A stretch of DNA of 64,000 nt, from positions 35,088 to 99,087 of the forward strand of contig MU831874.1 in assembly GCA_029204225.1 (NCBI GenBank). Direction: 5' to 3'. Each line of letters opens with the position of its first letter. The stretch's first letter is position 1. The position numbers were made by a program, and so were the translations under genes. Positions 40,860 to 51,507 of the stretch are shown here, piece after piece. Source of the stretch: Diphasiastrum complanatum. Taxonomy: Eukaryota > Streptophyta > Lycopodiopsida > Lycopodiales > Lycopodiaceae. Under the pieces are notes generated by a model, which searched no databases, was not told where the DNA came from, and worked only from the letters and a program-made list of their open reading frames with translations.

Positions 40860-43085
40860 AGCTTATGTTAGTACTGATCTATGTTGTTCAATAAATTTAA
40901 TTCGAGAAGTAGTACTTGATTCAGGAGCCACCTCACATTTTGTTTTCTCGAAACAAATATTATTCGAGTACAAGAAGACAAATTATTCGATACTCATTAT
41001 ACTTGGAGACGGTTCTAAGCATGTGGGTTGATGGAACTGGTGTATTATGACTGGACACGAATCAGGATGACAAAAAACTAGAGGAAATTCTTTATGTCCC
41101 TACTCTTGACAAAGGTGTTCTATCCGTAGCTAAGATAGTCAATACAGGCATGTCAGTAACCTTCACAAAGAACTCTTGTAAACTATTTGAGGAAGATTAT
41201 GATAACCTAGTTGCTAAAGGCAATAGAGAAGGAAATTTGTATCACTTGAACATTCGAACTTGAATCGAACAAGCCAATCAAACTCAAGAATTGACAGATA
41301 TTCTGTGGCACAAGAGGCTATGTAACATGAACATCGAAGCCTTGTACCAAGACAACAAAAGTTAGAGAATCGAAGGAGTCAAAATCAACAGTAGAGATAT
41401 TCGAACTACCTACGAATCCTGTCTTAAAGGCAAGATGACTAGAACACCTTTCAGTAAGGATGTTTATAAAGCAACTAAGGTACTTGAAATTGTACATTTA
41501 GATATATGTGGACCATTTGGAGTATTGTCGTTGGGTGATGCAAAGTACTTTACGTTTATTGATGACTTCAACAAGTTTGCTATAGTATACTTTCTTCGTA
41601 CAAAATATGAGCTTTCGAGAAATTCGTTGAGTATACGAATTGGGCTGAGAAGCAGACATGCAATAAGTTGAAGCAGATTTGCACAGATCGTGGAGGTGAG
41701 TACATTTCCAACAAATTCAAGGCTTACTGTACTGATCGTGGTATTATGAATATGAAGACTATATCATACACACCTCAGCGCAATGAAATAGCTGAACGAA
41801 AGAATCGTACACTTATAAAAACTGCAAGGTGTATGTTGGCTTATGCGAAAATGTCAAAACAGTTCTGGACAGAAGCAGTGGCTACATCGAATTATCTTTA
41901 GAATCGTATTCTGAAATTTTGAATACCGGATAAAACTCCTCATGAGATATGGTGGAAGTTGAAGCCAAATCTAGCACATGTTTGGACATTTGGATGCGCA
42001 GTGTATATGCACAAACCAGACAAACTAAGAAAAAAACTCAATGAAAAGACAGAACAAGGTTTTCTGGTAGGATTCGAGTTACATTCGTCATATTACCGTG
42101 TCTATGTACCCGAAACTGGCAGAATAAAAATTGTTCAAGATGTTAAATTCGATGAGACAAAGTACATAGCAGACAGTGTACTAGTTGGCTATGAAATTCT
42201 CAAAAACTATCATGAGCTACCAATGACAACATAAGTAAAACAAGCAGAAGATGAAAGAGAATTACCAGATTCAGAGGGAGGTCAAGATCGAGTGCCTACA
42301 GTCCAATTAAAAACTAAGCTCATCCTATAATGTTGCACCATAGTATCAATAGACACTTTCAAAATTGCTTTTGGCAAATTCAGCAACCAGTTTTCATATG
42401 CCAATGTTAAAAGTTGACAATTTTTTAATAGTCTGTAAATAGTCATTTTGTTGTAGATCAAAATTCTGTTGTGGGTCAAGTTCTTGTAGATCGATGGATC
42501 AATTTTTATGAAGGACCTAAATTCTATTTCACCATGGATCGGAAAGGGCCATTCTAAATCGATTCGATGAAATCAGATTATTGAATACATAGTGACAACC
42601 TGGGTCATTAAGAATGAATCGATTTCTACAAGTGTTATTTTAAGTAGCGACCTCCTTGAGAAAGAAATAAAGGTCCATACCCTTGAACTCAGGGTGGCCT
42701 TGAACATGAGCCATGTCTTAAATGAGATACATCACCCTCAATTGCCGTGAGTAGTCATAGCTACAAGTGTGCTTTGACCAGATTCATTTAGAATGTTCCA
42801 GACACATCCTTTTGCATTCCAAACTGGAGTTCAAGTAAGTGGATATGCCTTATGCCTTAGTAAGAGCCCTTTACAATTTGGTTTGGGCTTACAATAATAA
42901 GTGCAACCTCAAAAGATAAATGTATGTCTTGAAAACATAAAAGCCGGGTCTAGTACTGCAAGTCGAAATAAGTGAGATGGCCTGTACAATCCATCCAAGA
43001 CTGCATTTAGCTAACACCTCAAATGTAAGTCTAGTGGCCGACATGGTTGATCATCTGACGAAACCATTTCTACATCCATAGCAAA
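40860..43085 (+). pseudogene. Copia fragment D (protease to integrase, RNase H trace)
   Basis: Plus strand: protease site VLDSGATSHFVFS (about 40917), LEEILYVPTLDKGVLSVAK, GAG-pre-integrase ILWHKRLCNMNIE (about 41300), and integrase HLDICGPFGVLS (first Asp), QICTDRGGEYIS (second Asp) and NEIAERKNRTL (Glu). It continues with the linker FGCAVYMHKPDK, SSYYRVYVPETG and VKFDETKY to about 42230. Frame changes near 41030, 41640 and 41900 break it. Beyond 42240 only a faint end-of-RNase-H trace (DMVDHLTKPF, about 43040) remains. The family is that of copia A. Gag and most of the reverse transcriptase are absent. Confidence 0.75.
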
Positions 43086-43089
43086 AAAA

Positions 43090-44169
43090 ACATTACTAAC
43101 CATAAAAACCATGATCACTAACAAACGACGTCAAGCAACGTTAACCACAAAAATTATAAGTTGCAAGAAGTAGTTAGCAAAAACATGTTTGTTTAAGTAG
43201 AAAATTCATAGCATAGTTATTTTTGGTACTGAAAAACAGAGTATTTCGACGAAGAATATGCACTCCCAAAATTTGAATCTAAATTCTCAAGCAATGGTAT
43301 CAAGGGATTATATTTTTTTCAACAAAAAGGACTTAAAGCTTCTAGAACAAAATGCTTGAGATAAAACAAAGCTAAAACATGGATCACTAGAAGCACAATT
43401 GCACATTCTTTAAGGACTCACTACATAGTGTACATAAAACATCTATTCTATAATTTAAGTAGCAAGCTAGGATAAGATTGAGCAAATGAGTGTCAACCTC
43501 ATCATGAATACGGTCTTTTATACAATTGAGGGGCTCAAGCATATATAGTTATTAGTTTTGCCTCTAATAACAATCACTTGGGCTGAGTCAACTGTCATGT
43601 TTTGTTAATTGCCATCCTCATCAAAGACCCTTGGACAATACATGCCCTCCACCATTCCCTCTCCAATATGAACGTCCCTGAAACAGGCTTCACCATTTTC
43701 AACCGTTAACAATACTCATTAGCACACATGTACATGATCCAATGTCTTGTTGCTTACTGTTCGACCATAAATCCATTGATGATTGGTAAGCAAAATATAA
43801 TTTCGGCACAAAGCTTTGCACCATTATATTGACTTCAATGCATGTGTATCTCATGTCCATGTTGTTCCTCAAAAGATTCTATTTTGGCATATGGCTCGTG
43901 TTTGACAATCAAGGTTAGAGAGACTGAAGAGATTTTTAGGGAATTCGAATGACTTATCTTAAGAATGCATTGACTAATGTTCAACAACCTCTATGCAATA
44001 TCAATAATATATATAATTCATAATCATTCATGGTTTTGTATATGGTGCAATATTCAAAATGCTCCACTAGATATGAAACCACGAATGAACTTAATTACAT
44101 TTTATCTCACATCATCAAGACACGAAGATGATTTTCATCACATCATCATCATCTTCCAATTCTCCAACT
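43090..44169. other. No gene seen
   Basis: AT-rich remainder of the spacer between fragment D and the right arm of the inverted duplication. No motif or repeat of note. Confidence 0.4.
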
Positions 44170-45563
44170 TTAAGACCACTTAATTCTCATCTTTAAGAGT
44201 ACTCACTACCTTCAAGACAATGTCTTACAGTCAAGACATAAAATCTAAAGGCAAGTTGCATCGGCCTGACAGCCTAGTCTTTCCGAAGCTGAGTGTGATC
44301 AGAATGAATGATGAAAGTATATTTTATGTAATACACTTGTGTAGAATTAAAATGGCTGCTACACTTCATAGTGACTTACGAATAGGAATACTCTCTTCAT
44401 GCATGGATCTGCAACTCATCCACCTACCTTACATGGCTTTCAACTTGATCAATTATGTAGCCACCATATGGAAATTCTAACCAAAGAAGCAATTATATTG
44501 AAGATGTAATTTCTGACTTAATCTAAATAGATAGTGGCATTGTATGATAAGGTGGCTGATGCACTGAATGGTCCAAAAAGTTTGACAACCTCTTCCCGGA
44601 GGATTCCCCTTCCAAGGGTAAACTGTCCTGTTCCTCCCACGATAGAATATTCTTTGATTACTCTGGAATTTGGGTTAGCTCCAAAGATGTTGAGAGTGCT
44701 GCCGTTGTACTTTCCAGTTCGGATACTAACTGTGTAGCTCACGCATCCAACTATTTCTTCCCTGGAAACATAAAAATAAGTGCCTTGAGATCTTCCAAAG
44801 CTTTCAGATGTTAGAGAACAACCCTGGGTTAGCGGATCGTCGAACACGTAGATCTGTCCAAGCAAATTGTTAGCAATTTCAGTCTGAAAATCGCGAGAGC
44901 CTGTAACGGCTACGGAAGATGAATTTGGCCCACTGTAAGGTGTGTCGTGCATATACCAATGGAGCCACACTGCCTTCTTCTCTGATTCCACCTCACCCTG
45001 CACACAGCTAGTAAGGAAGAACACCATCAAAATGGCTTTAAGGAGCTGCATTGTGATACACTGATAAGTGTATATTTCGAGCAACTGTGCAATAACAAAT
45101 GTAGTGATCAGATCGCTCCATTGCGTATTTTATATGCGCATGCAGATTCTGACTTTAGAATTGTATTTACAAGTGTGCCGGAAAGAGTTAAGGTGTGCGT
45201 GTCGCAGGATTAACTGAAACATTAAAGAATTGTAACAGGACACAGGCCAGCTGATCATCTACAGGAAGCGATGAGCTGATGACTTTGAGAAATCAACAAA
45301 CCTTTATGACAGCATTTGACTTGGCAATGTGCTCTAAAGATTTTGACAGATTAATGATTCCCCTTGTGTGTCAAACTCCACAGCTCCAGCTTGGAGTTGG
45401 TGTTCAACAAACGTGTAGTTACGTGCTACTAGGCTCTAGCTTCTTTGCCGCAGTCCCATCGCCTCAGGAAGATGGGCCGTATACGTGGGATGCTCTCCTG
45501 CCTGTTATGAATACACCAGAACAAAAATGTAAAGAGGCCACTCCTCCCACCCAGACCCATGGG
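44170..45563 (-). repeat. Right arm of the 1.4-kb inverted duplication
   Basis: Reverse complement of 36966-38374. The inner end is TTAAGACCACTTAA (44170-44183). The outer end is interrupted by LTR element E after GGGCAATG; the last 15 bp of the homology resume at 51493. Confidence 0.9.
44518..45051 (-). CDS. Dirigent-family protein, copy 2
   Basis: Intact 177-codon mirror copy of the gene at 37493-38026, with the same signal peptide, family blocks and glycosylation sites. The one amino-acid difference is at residue 56 of the preprotein, Gln here (CAG) and Arg there (CGG), in the segment SRDFxTEIA. Upstream (45052-45300) the promoter region, including the TATA string at 45126-45134, is conserved. 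Element E is inserted about 500 bp upstream of the start, so the distal promoter may differ from copy 1. The near identity suggests a very recent duplication or gene conversion between the arms. Confidence 0.9.
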   Translation of the reverse strand: MQLLKAILMVFFLTSCVQGEVESEKKAVWLHWYMHDTPYSGPNSSSVAVTGSRDFQTEIANNLLGQIYVFDDPLTQGCSLTSESFGRSQGTYFYVSREEIVGCVSYTVSIRTGKYNGSTLNIFGANPNSRVIKEYSIVGGTGQFTLGRGILREEVVKLFGPFSASATLSYNATIYLD

Positions 45564-45568
45564 CAATG

Positions 45569-46749
45569 TGTTGTAAATCTACCTTTACAAGCTTTATTTT
45601 CGGCGCCATCTATGTCCCCGGCGCCCGCAGCGCCCTTGTTGCTCCCGACGTCAACGGCATCGGCGCCGCTCCCGGCGCCACTGTGACCAGAATTCAGCCG
45701 GTGCCAAGTTCCTATGGCTGAAAATCTTTGATCGGTTCTAACGGAGTCCAGAGAGCTCAGATCGATGTGCAATCACCTCACACGATTTAGGCATGATTAA
45801 AGGAAGCCTGGGGATCAATAAAATCTAGAGAGAGAAAATGACTTTCTAGAAAGAGAAAATCCTAGAGAGAGAAAAACGTGCTTTACTAGCTTGGATAGAG
45901 TGCTTGGTATGAGGGGGGGGTGCCGAATCACACCAATACTATAGGGGAATGTGGGTTGCGACTCAGGACGAGCTCCAACCAAGTCTCAGCCTCCCTTGCT
46001 GGAATGTTGTCATGGCTCTCGCCTTGGCATGCTAGCACCCCAGAGACTAGGGTCGGTCACACACTTGAAATGTAACCTTCTCAGATTTATCAATAAAGTG
46101 GGATTTTCCTCAAGCGACTCTGATTACCTTCTGGGTTTCAGTGTTCGGTAAAAGCGCCAGTTGTAAGCCAGCGGTATGCCGTCGGGACCGTTCGGTCCGT
46201 GGCGCCAGCGGTATGCTGTCGGGACCATTTGGTCCAAGAACTGGTTCTCTCCATATTTGTCGCGGCTTGTGGTTCTGAGTGTTCCTTGCATGAACGTGAA
46301 TGGGTTAAGCTCTTGGGGAACGGGCTCTAACCTGTCGGCTGAGTTGGATGGCTTGCTTGGGTGGAAGTTACCTGTTTATGGCTGTCCAGTCTGGCGTGGC
46401 GCCAGGTTGGCTTCCAGCGCTCGTGACGAAGCTTTCAGTTGGTTAAGTCTGATGTAAGTCAGACCGCTTGCTTGGAATGGATGTTACTGGTTTGTAACGA
46501 GCTTCGAGTTGGTTAAGTTTGATGTATGTCGGGCGGCTTGCTTGGAGGGAAGTCACCCACATCGGGACCCCTGATCTGGCATGGCGCCAGGTTGGATCTC
46601 AATGTTGGCTTTCGAAACTTCAAGTTGGTTAAGTCTGATCGTTGTTGGCGAGTTGGCTGCTTGTATGTCAAGTGGGTTTGGATGGCAAGAGTTGAAGGCT
46701 GGGAAGCTAAGTCGTGGTTCCCGGCTCCCTTTGGGATGCCTGCGCTACA
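45569..46749 (+). repeat. Element E 5' LTR
   Basis: Carries repeated GGCGCC strings near its start, an AATAAAGTGGG polyadenylation-type signal at about 46090, and repeated GGTTAAGTCTGAT segments in its last 350 bp. It lacks about 55 bp present in the 3' LTR at about 50860-50915. Confidence 0.85.
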
Positions 46750-46751
46750 TG

Positions 46752-46764
46752 TGGTATCAGAGCC
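46752..46764 (+). other. Element E primer-binding site
   Basis: TGGTATCAGAGCC, complementary to the initiator tRNA-Met 3' end, two bases after the 5' LTR. Confidence 0.85.
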
Positions 46765-46835
46765 GACTGGCCGGTCAGCTATGCGGATCTCACGGAAATG
46801 GCCACGGTTTGGGGTTCATCAAGACAACTATTGTG

Positions 46836-48150
46836 CAAGGTGCTGCCCACAGTGTAAGCACAGGTACGTCCACGGTCGGGGTTTGTCGGCAGAACGGGGG
46901 ACTTGATGAGTCAAGGTGCTGCCTGTTGTAAAGCTGACTCAGGTGCACCCAACGTGCCCTGTAAGACTCTAAGGGGTGACACTCCCTGAGGTCCCAAAGC
47001 AAGTTAGAACGTCAAGGACTGAGCCTCCGACCTGTGGTGAGCCAGTCAAGTAGTCACAAGTCATGAGCTAGCTCTGGAGCTCGAGTCATGGCCTAGTCAG
47101 GAAGCAAGTTGATTCTGCCACCGGAACGGCTCCCGGGACCCATGTCCGGGAGCCAGACTGATTCTGCCAGGCTTGCCAGGCTTAATCAGCAAAATAAAAA
47201 CTAAGTCCCAAAAAGCGTGCTTTACCAGAAAGCACTATGTTTCAGAACAGAGGGGGTGCGCCGAATCACAGCAGAACTATAGGGGGAGTCCGGCAGACAG
47301 AATCTTGGGCAGCTCAACCAGCGCCAGGAATCCAGTCGCCAGGTCTCAGCTCCCTCTACCAGCACGAGCCAGGCACAATGCCCAGCACGTGTTGGTGGCC
47401 CCGAGATCGGTCAGTCTATGTATGAATGTAACCTCTTCCAAATCTAATAAAGTTGATCCTTGGGGATGATTACCATTTCGGTTTTGCCTCCGGGACTGGT
47501 CCAAGTGGAAGGACCCTTACTACAACCTTTTTGCGTCGCTGGCGCCTAAGGGTCCCTGTCATCGACATGGGGCTTGCCGCTATGCCAATTGGTCAGTTTG
47601 GCGACCACTACGCCTTGGGTTTCATGTGTGGCTTGTCTTTGCCTTTGGTTACCTTTTGGGGACGGATTCTGAGTTGGCTTTCGGGTTGGTTGGGATTCCA
47701 GTTTTCTTAAGTCTGAATGGTTAAGCTTGTTACGTTTCTGAGTTGGCTTTTACGTAAGTGCATGATGGATGAATGTTAGACTTAAGCGCGTGTTGGGGAA
47801 ACCGCTCAAGTCCCAGCGCCCTTTGAGGCGCCGGCGCAACACTGCCCTTGAGGTGTAAGCACGATCAGTTCTCGCGGTTCGGGCCTGGCGCTGTCTGCAC
47901 GTAGGACGGATGAGGCAAAGTGCTGCCTAGGGAGGTGAAAGCACGGTGTGTACCTTGTGGGGTGCGGGGTGACATATTCGAACTGTACGGGTTAACCATT
48001 GATACAGAGATGCTGTTCGAATTCGGGTGTAAAGCACGGGTGGTTAGGTGCCGGTGCGGGATAGCTGCCGATCGTTTAGCTATAAGGGCTATCGACCAAA
48101 AAGTGGTGGGGCGTGACTGAGGCAATGTGCTGCTTAATGGTGAAAGCACG
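46836..48150 (+). repeat. Four repeats of CAAGGTGCTGCC...GTGTAAGCACG in the element E leader
   Basis: Copies lie at 46836-46861, 46911-46923 continuing at 47842-47863 (split by solo LTR F), 47915-47945 and 48123-48150. Each pairs GTGCT with AGCAC, so each RNA copy could fold as a small hairpin. Their position just after the primer-binding site is where packaging or dimerisation signals sit in retroelements; that role is inference. Confidence 0.6.
46924..47841 (+). repeat. Solo LTR of family F (918 bp) nested in element E
   Basis: TGTTGTAAAGC...GGCGCAACA flanked by CTGCC on both sides (46919-46923 and 47842-47846), an exact 5-bp target duplication with no internal domain. Same family as the 3' LTR of element G (32017-32936). 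A candidate polyadenylation signal AATAAAG lies at about 47446. Confidence 0.9.
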
Positions 48151-48425
48151 GATAGTTGAAGGGGTGTCCTATGTGAGTTGATTCCGTGATCGATTTGTAT
48201 GGGCGCGGCCAGGCAAAGGTCCGTTGGCAGGACCATCTCAAAGGGGGACCTTGTCTTTGTTACTTGTTAGTAAACCTGCCTGAGTGTCTTACTTGTACGT
48301 ATTCGTGGTGAGTCTTAGTACTCGTGCTTTGCCTGGTTTGCATGATTGCTTGTGATACAAGGAGCTGATGGCTCGAGAAAGAACCTTTTCTTTTGAAGGC
48401 TGATACCATCAAACAAAGAGGACTA

Positions 48426-48927
48426 CAGAATTTGTGGGGCGGATTTGCAGTTCAAGTACTCGCACGTGAACGGCAACGAAACGACTCAATGTTTGCAAAG
48501 GATGGATGGCTAGCCTGTTTCTTGGGTTAGTTTCATTTGTGACAACGCCCACGAGACGCAAGCAGGAAGTCAAAAGTTGGAAAGGGCAATTTCAGGGGAG
48601 ATCTTCTATGGAGCAGTTGGTCTTCATTTTGAGACGGTCGCCTTCGGAACTGAAACTCACTGAGCATGGGTGATATCCAGAATCTGTGGGGCGGATTTGC
48701 AGTTCAAGTACTCGCACGTGAACGGCAACGAAACGACTCAATGTTTGCAAAGGATGGATGGCTAGCCTGTACTTGGGTTAGTTTCATTTGCGACAACGCC
48801 CACCAGGCGCAAGCAAGAAGTCAAAAGTTGGAAAGGGCAATTTCAGGGGAGATCTTCTATGGAGCAGTTGGTCTTCATTTTGGGATGGCCACCTTCGGAA
48901 CTGAAACTTACTGAGCATGGGTGATAT
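48426..48927 (+). repeat. Tandem duplication of about 250 bp in element E
   Basis: CAGAATTTGTGGGGCGGATT at 48426 recurs as CAGAATCTGTGGGGCGGATT at 48678, and the following 240 bp match closely (the shared part includes CGCACGTGAACGGCAACG). The second unit ends at about 48927, where a third partial start appears. An older, looser duplication of about 175 bp occupies about 49320-49690. Confidence 0.85.
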
Positions 48928-50262
48928 CCAGTATCAGTTGGGTTTTTCCTCAAAGGGGAAAGACTAGGATCCTCTTCAGAGATTGGCAACAAGTTGGATC
49001 GAGCCATAATCCTAGCAGATGGGAAGCAAAGTGTTGGAAAGGCTTTTTGTCCGAAGAACTCTACTCTAAGTCCGATCAGCTGATTTTATAAGTGGAGGGG
49101 AACTATCACACACACCTCTCTCTTGGGGCAAATTTTGAATGAAAGTTGATCAAAATGGGGGCAAATTCAAGGTGACCTAGCCATACTCACATGAGGAGAC
49201 TGGCGAACTTTGGACCTAATAAGTTGACATGTTTTTGTTGTGGAAAGGAAAGTTTGTTATAGGCTTTCTCTGGACCAGCAATGATGAGGAAACATATGAG
49301 TACGCTGGCTTGTGTTACGTGTAAGGCAGCTGATCAATGAAGAAACTGTGAAAGTTGAGTCTTGCATGAGAGACTTGGTATTTCGAACGGACGCTAAGGG
49401 ACAGTTCGCGTTGAGATCGGACTAGTGCAAACTCTGGGTGCATGTGTCTGATTCAAAGAGAGCTACTTGAAGCCAAGCTCGATGTACACTTCTTGTTTTG
49501 ACTGTGAGGCAACTGACCAGTGATGGAATTGTGAATGTCAAGTTTTGCGCGACGGACATGGTGCTTCAAACAAACGTGAAGAGATAGTTCGGATGCGGAT
49601 CAAACTGGTGCGACCCTTTGGCTTTCCACGAGGTCAATGGTTACATTTGGGCTGATTCAAAGAGTTACTTCAAGCTAAGTGAGAGGTGCATTGCGGAGTA
49701 CTCAATCTTTGCTTACTTTAAAGAGCCAAGATGGAAAAGTATCAAGATCAGGCTGGGACAAGGAGAGAAATCAAGGTGCAGAAGCAACAAGGCACAGAGT
49801 GGACCATAAAGTGGGCAATCAAACAATAAATCCTTTGGCTCAGGGAGCCCTGATACCTGTGCGAAACTGAACAAATCCGGAGCTCAGGGAGCTCAACACA
49901 AAGTGCATCAAGGACAAATTAGGAGCTCAAAGGAGTTCCAAAGTCGAAAGTCAGAAGCGACAGGGGTAAACATTTCAAAGAAAGGCCTCTGTCACCAGTT
50001 AATAAGGTTTTTGGGTTTTACGAAAGCGATATCAAATCTACGCTTTTACCAGACAAAGATATATTTTAAAGTTATGTAATCTTTCAGTACAAAGAGCTGA
50101 GCCTCCGACTTGTGGTGTGCCAGCTTCAATGCTAATAAAAAGTGGCCAGTAATTTGAGTACTGTGCCAAGTAGCTTAAATGTATAGTTATTTTAATTGGG
50201 AGACACCTTTACTTTAATCTGACATCTGATGACGACATCAGATTTTATAAAGGTGGGGTGGA

Positions 50263-51492
50263 TGTTGTGAAGCTACCTTTACAAGCTTTACTTCCGGCGC
50301 CATCGGCGCCAGCTATGTCCCCGGCACCAGCAGCGCCCCTGCTGCTCCCTGCGCCGCTCCCGGCGCCACTGTGACCAGAATCTAGTTGGCGCCAAGTTCC
50401 TATGGCTGAAAATCTTTGATCGGTTCTAGCGGAGTCCAGAGAGCTCAGATCCATATGCAATCACCTCACACGATCTAGGCATGATTAAAGGAAGCCTGGG
50501 GATCAATAAAATCTAGAGAGAGAAAATGACTTTCTAGAAAGAGAAAATACTAGAGAGAGAAAAACGTGCTTTACCAGTTTGGATAGAGTGCTTGGTATGA
50601 GGGGGGGGTGCCGAATCACACCAATACTATAGGGGAGTGTGGGTTGCGACTCAGGGCGAGCTCCAACCAAGTCTCAGCCTCCCTTGCTGGAATGTTGTCA
50701 TGGCTCTCGCCTTGGCATGCTAGCGCCCCAGAGACTAGGGTCGGTCACACACTTGAAATGTAACCTTCTCAGATTTATCAATAAAGTGGGATTTTCCTCA
50801 AACTGACTCTGATTACCTTCTGGGTTTCAGTGTTAGGTAAAAGCGCCAGTTGTAAGGCCGCTTTCAAAATTTTTAACTTGGCACATAGCTGAGGGTCGTA
50901 TCCCAGGACGCCAACGGTATGCCGTCGGGACCCTTCGGTCCGTGGCGCCAGCGGTATACTATCGGGACCGTTTGGTCCAGGAACTGGTTGTCTCCATATC
51001 TGTCGCGGCTTGTGGTTCTAAGTGTTCCTTGCATGAACGTGAATGGGTTAAGCTCTTGGGGAACGGGCTCTAACCTGTCGGCTGAGTTGGATGGCTTGCT
51101 TGGGTGGAAGTTACTTGTTTATGGCTGTCCAGTCTGGCGTGGCGCCAGGTTGGCTTCCAACGCTCGTGACGAAGCTTTCAGTTGGTTAAGTCTGATGTAA
51201 GTCAGACCGCTTGCTTGGAATGGATGTTACTGGTTTGTAACGAGCTTCGAGTTGGTTAAGTTTGATGTATGTCGGGCAGCTTGCTTGGAGGGAAGTCACC
51301 CACATTGGGACCCCCGATCTGGCATGGCGCCAGGTTGGATCTCAATGTTGGTTTTCAAAACTTCAAGTTGGTTAAGTCTGATCGTTGTTGGCGAGTTGGT
51401 TGCTTGTATGTCAAGTGGGTTTGGATGGCAAGAGTTGAAGGCTGGGAAGCTAAGTCGTGGTTCCCGGCTCCCTTTGGGATGCCTGCGCTACA
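50263..51492 (+). repeat. Element E 3' LTR
   Basis: Begins TGTTGTGAAGC directly after the purine tract and ends TGCGCTACA before CAAGG. Similar to the 5' LTR apart from substitutions and a ~55-bp length difference, so the element is older than L2. Confidence 0.85.
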
Positions 51493-51507
51493 CAAGGGGC
51501 CTCGCAT

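Larger units (their letters stand above)
45569..51492 (+). mobile_element. LTR element E, non-coding interior, inserted in the right arm
   Basis: LTRs lie at 45569-46749 (1181 bp) and 50263-51492 (1230 bp), both beginning TGTTGT and ending TGCGCTACA. Flanks are CAATG (45564-45568) and CAAGG (51493-51497), a 5-bp target duplication with one change; the uninterrupted target is seen at 36966-36985 in the other arm. The primer-binding site TGGTATCAGAGCC is at 46752-46764 and a purine tract AAAGGTGGGGTGGA precedes the 3' LTR. The interior carries no gag or pol frame, only a solo LTR (F) and internally duplicated sequence, so the element is non-autonomous (LARD-like). Confidence 0.85.

Noticed and set aside
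46176-46931. Several open frames in the E LTRs (46.2-46.9 kb and 50.9-51.6 kb)
   Set aside because: They repeat between the two LTRs, overlap in several frames and have no family signature.
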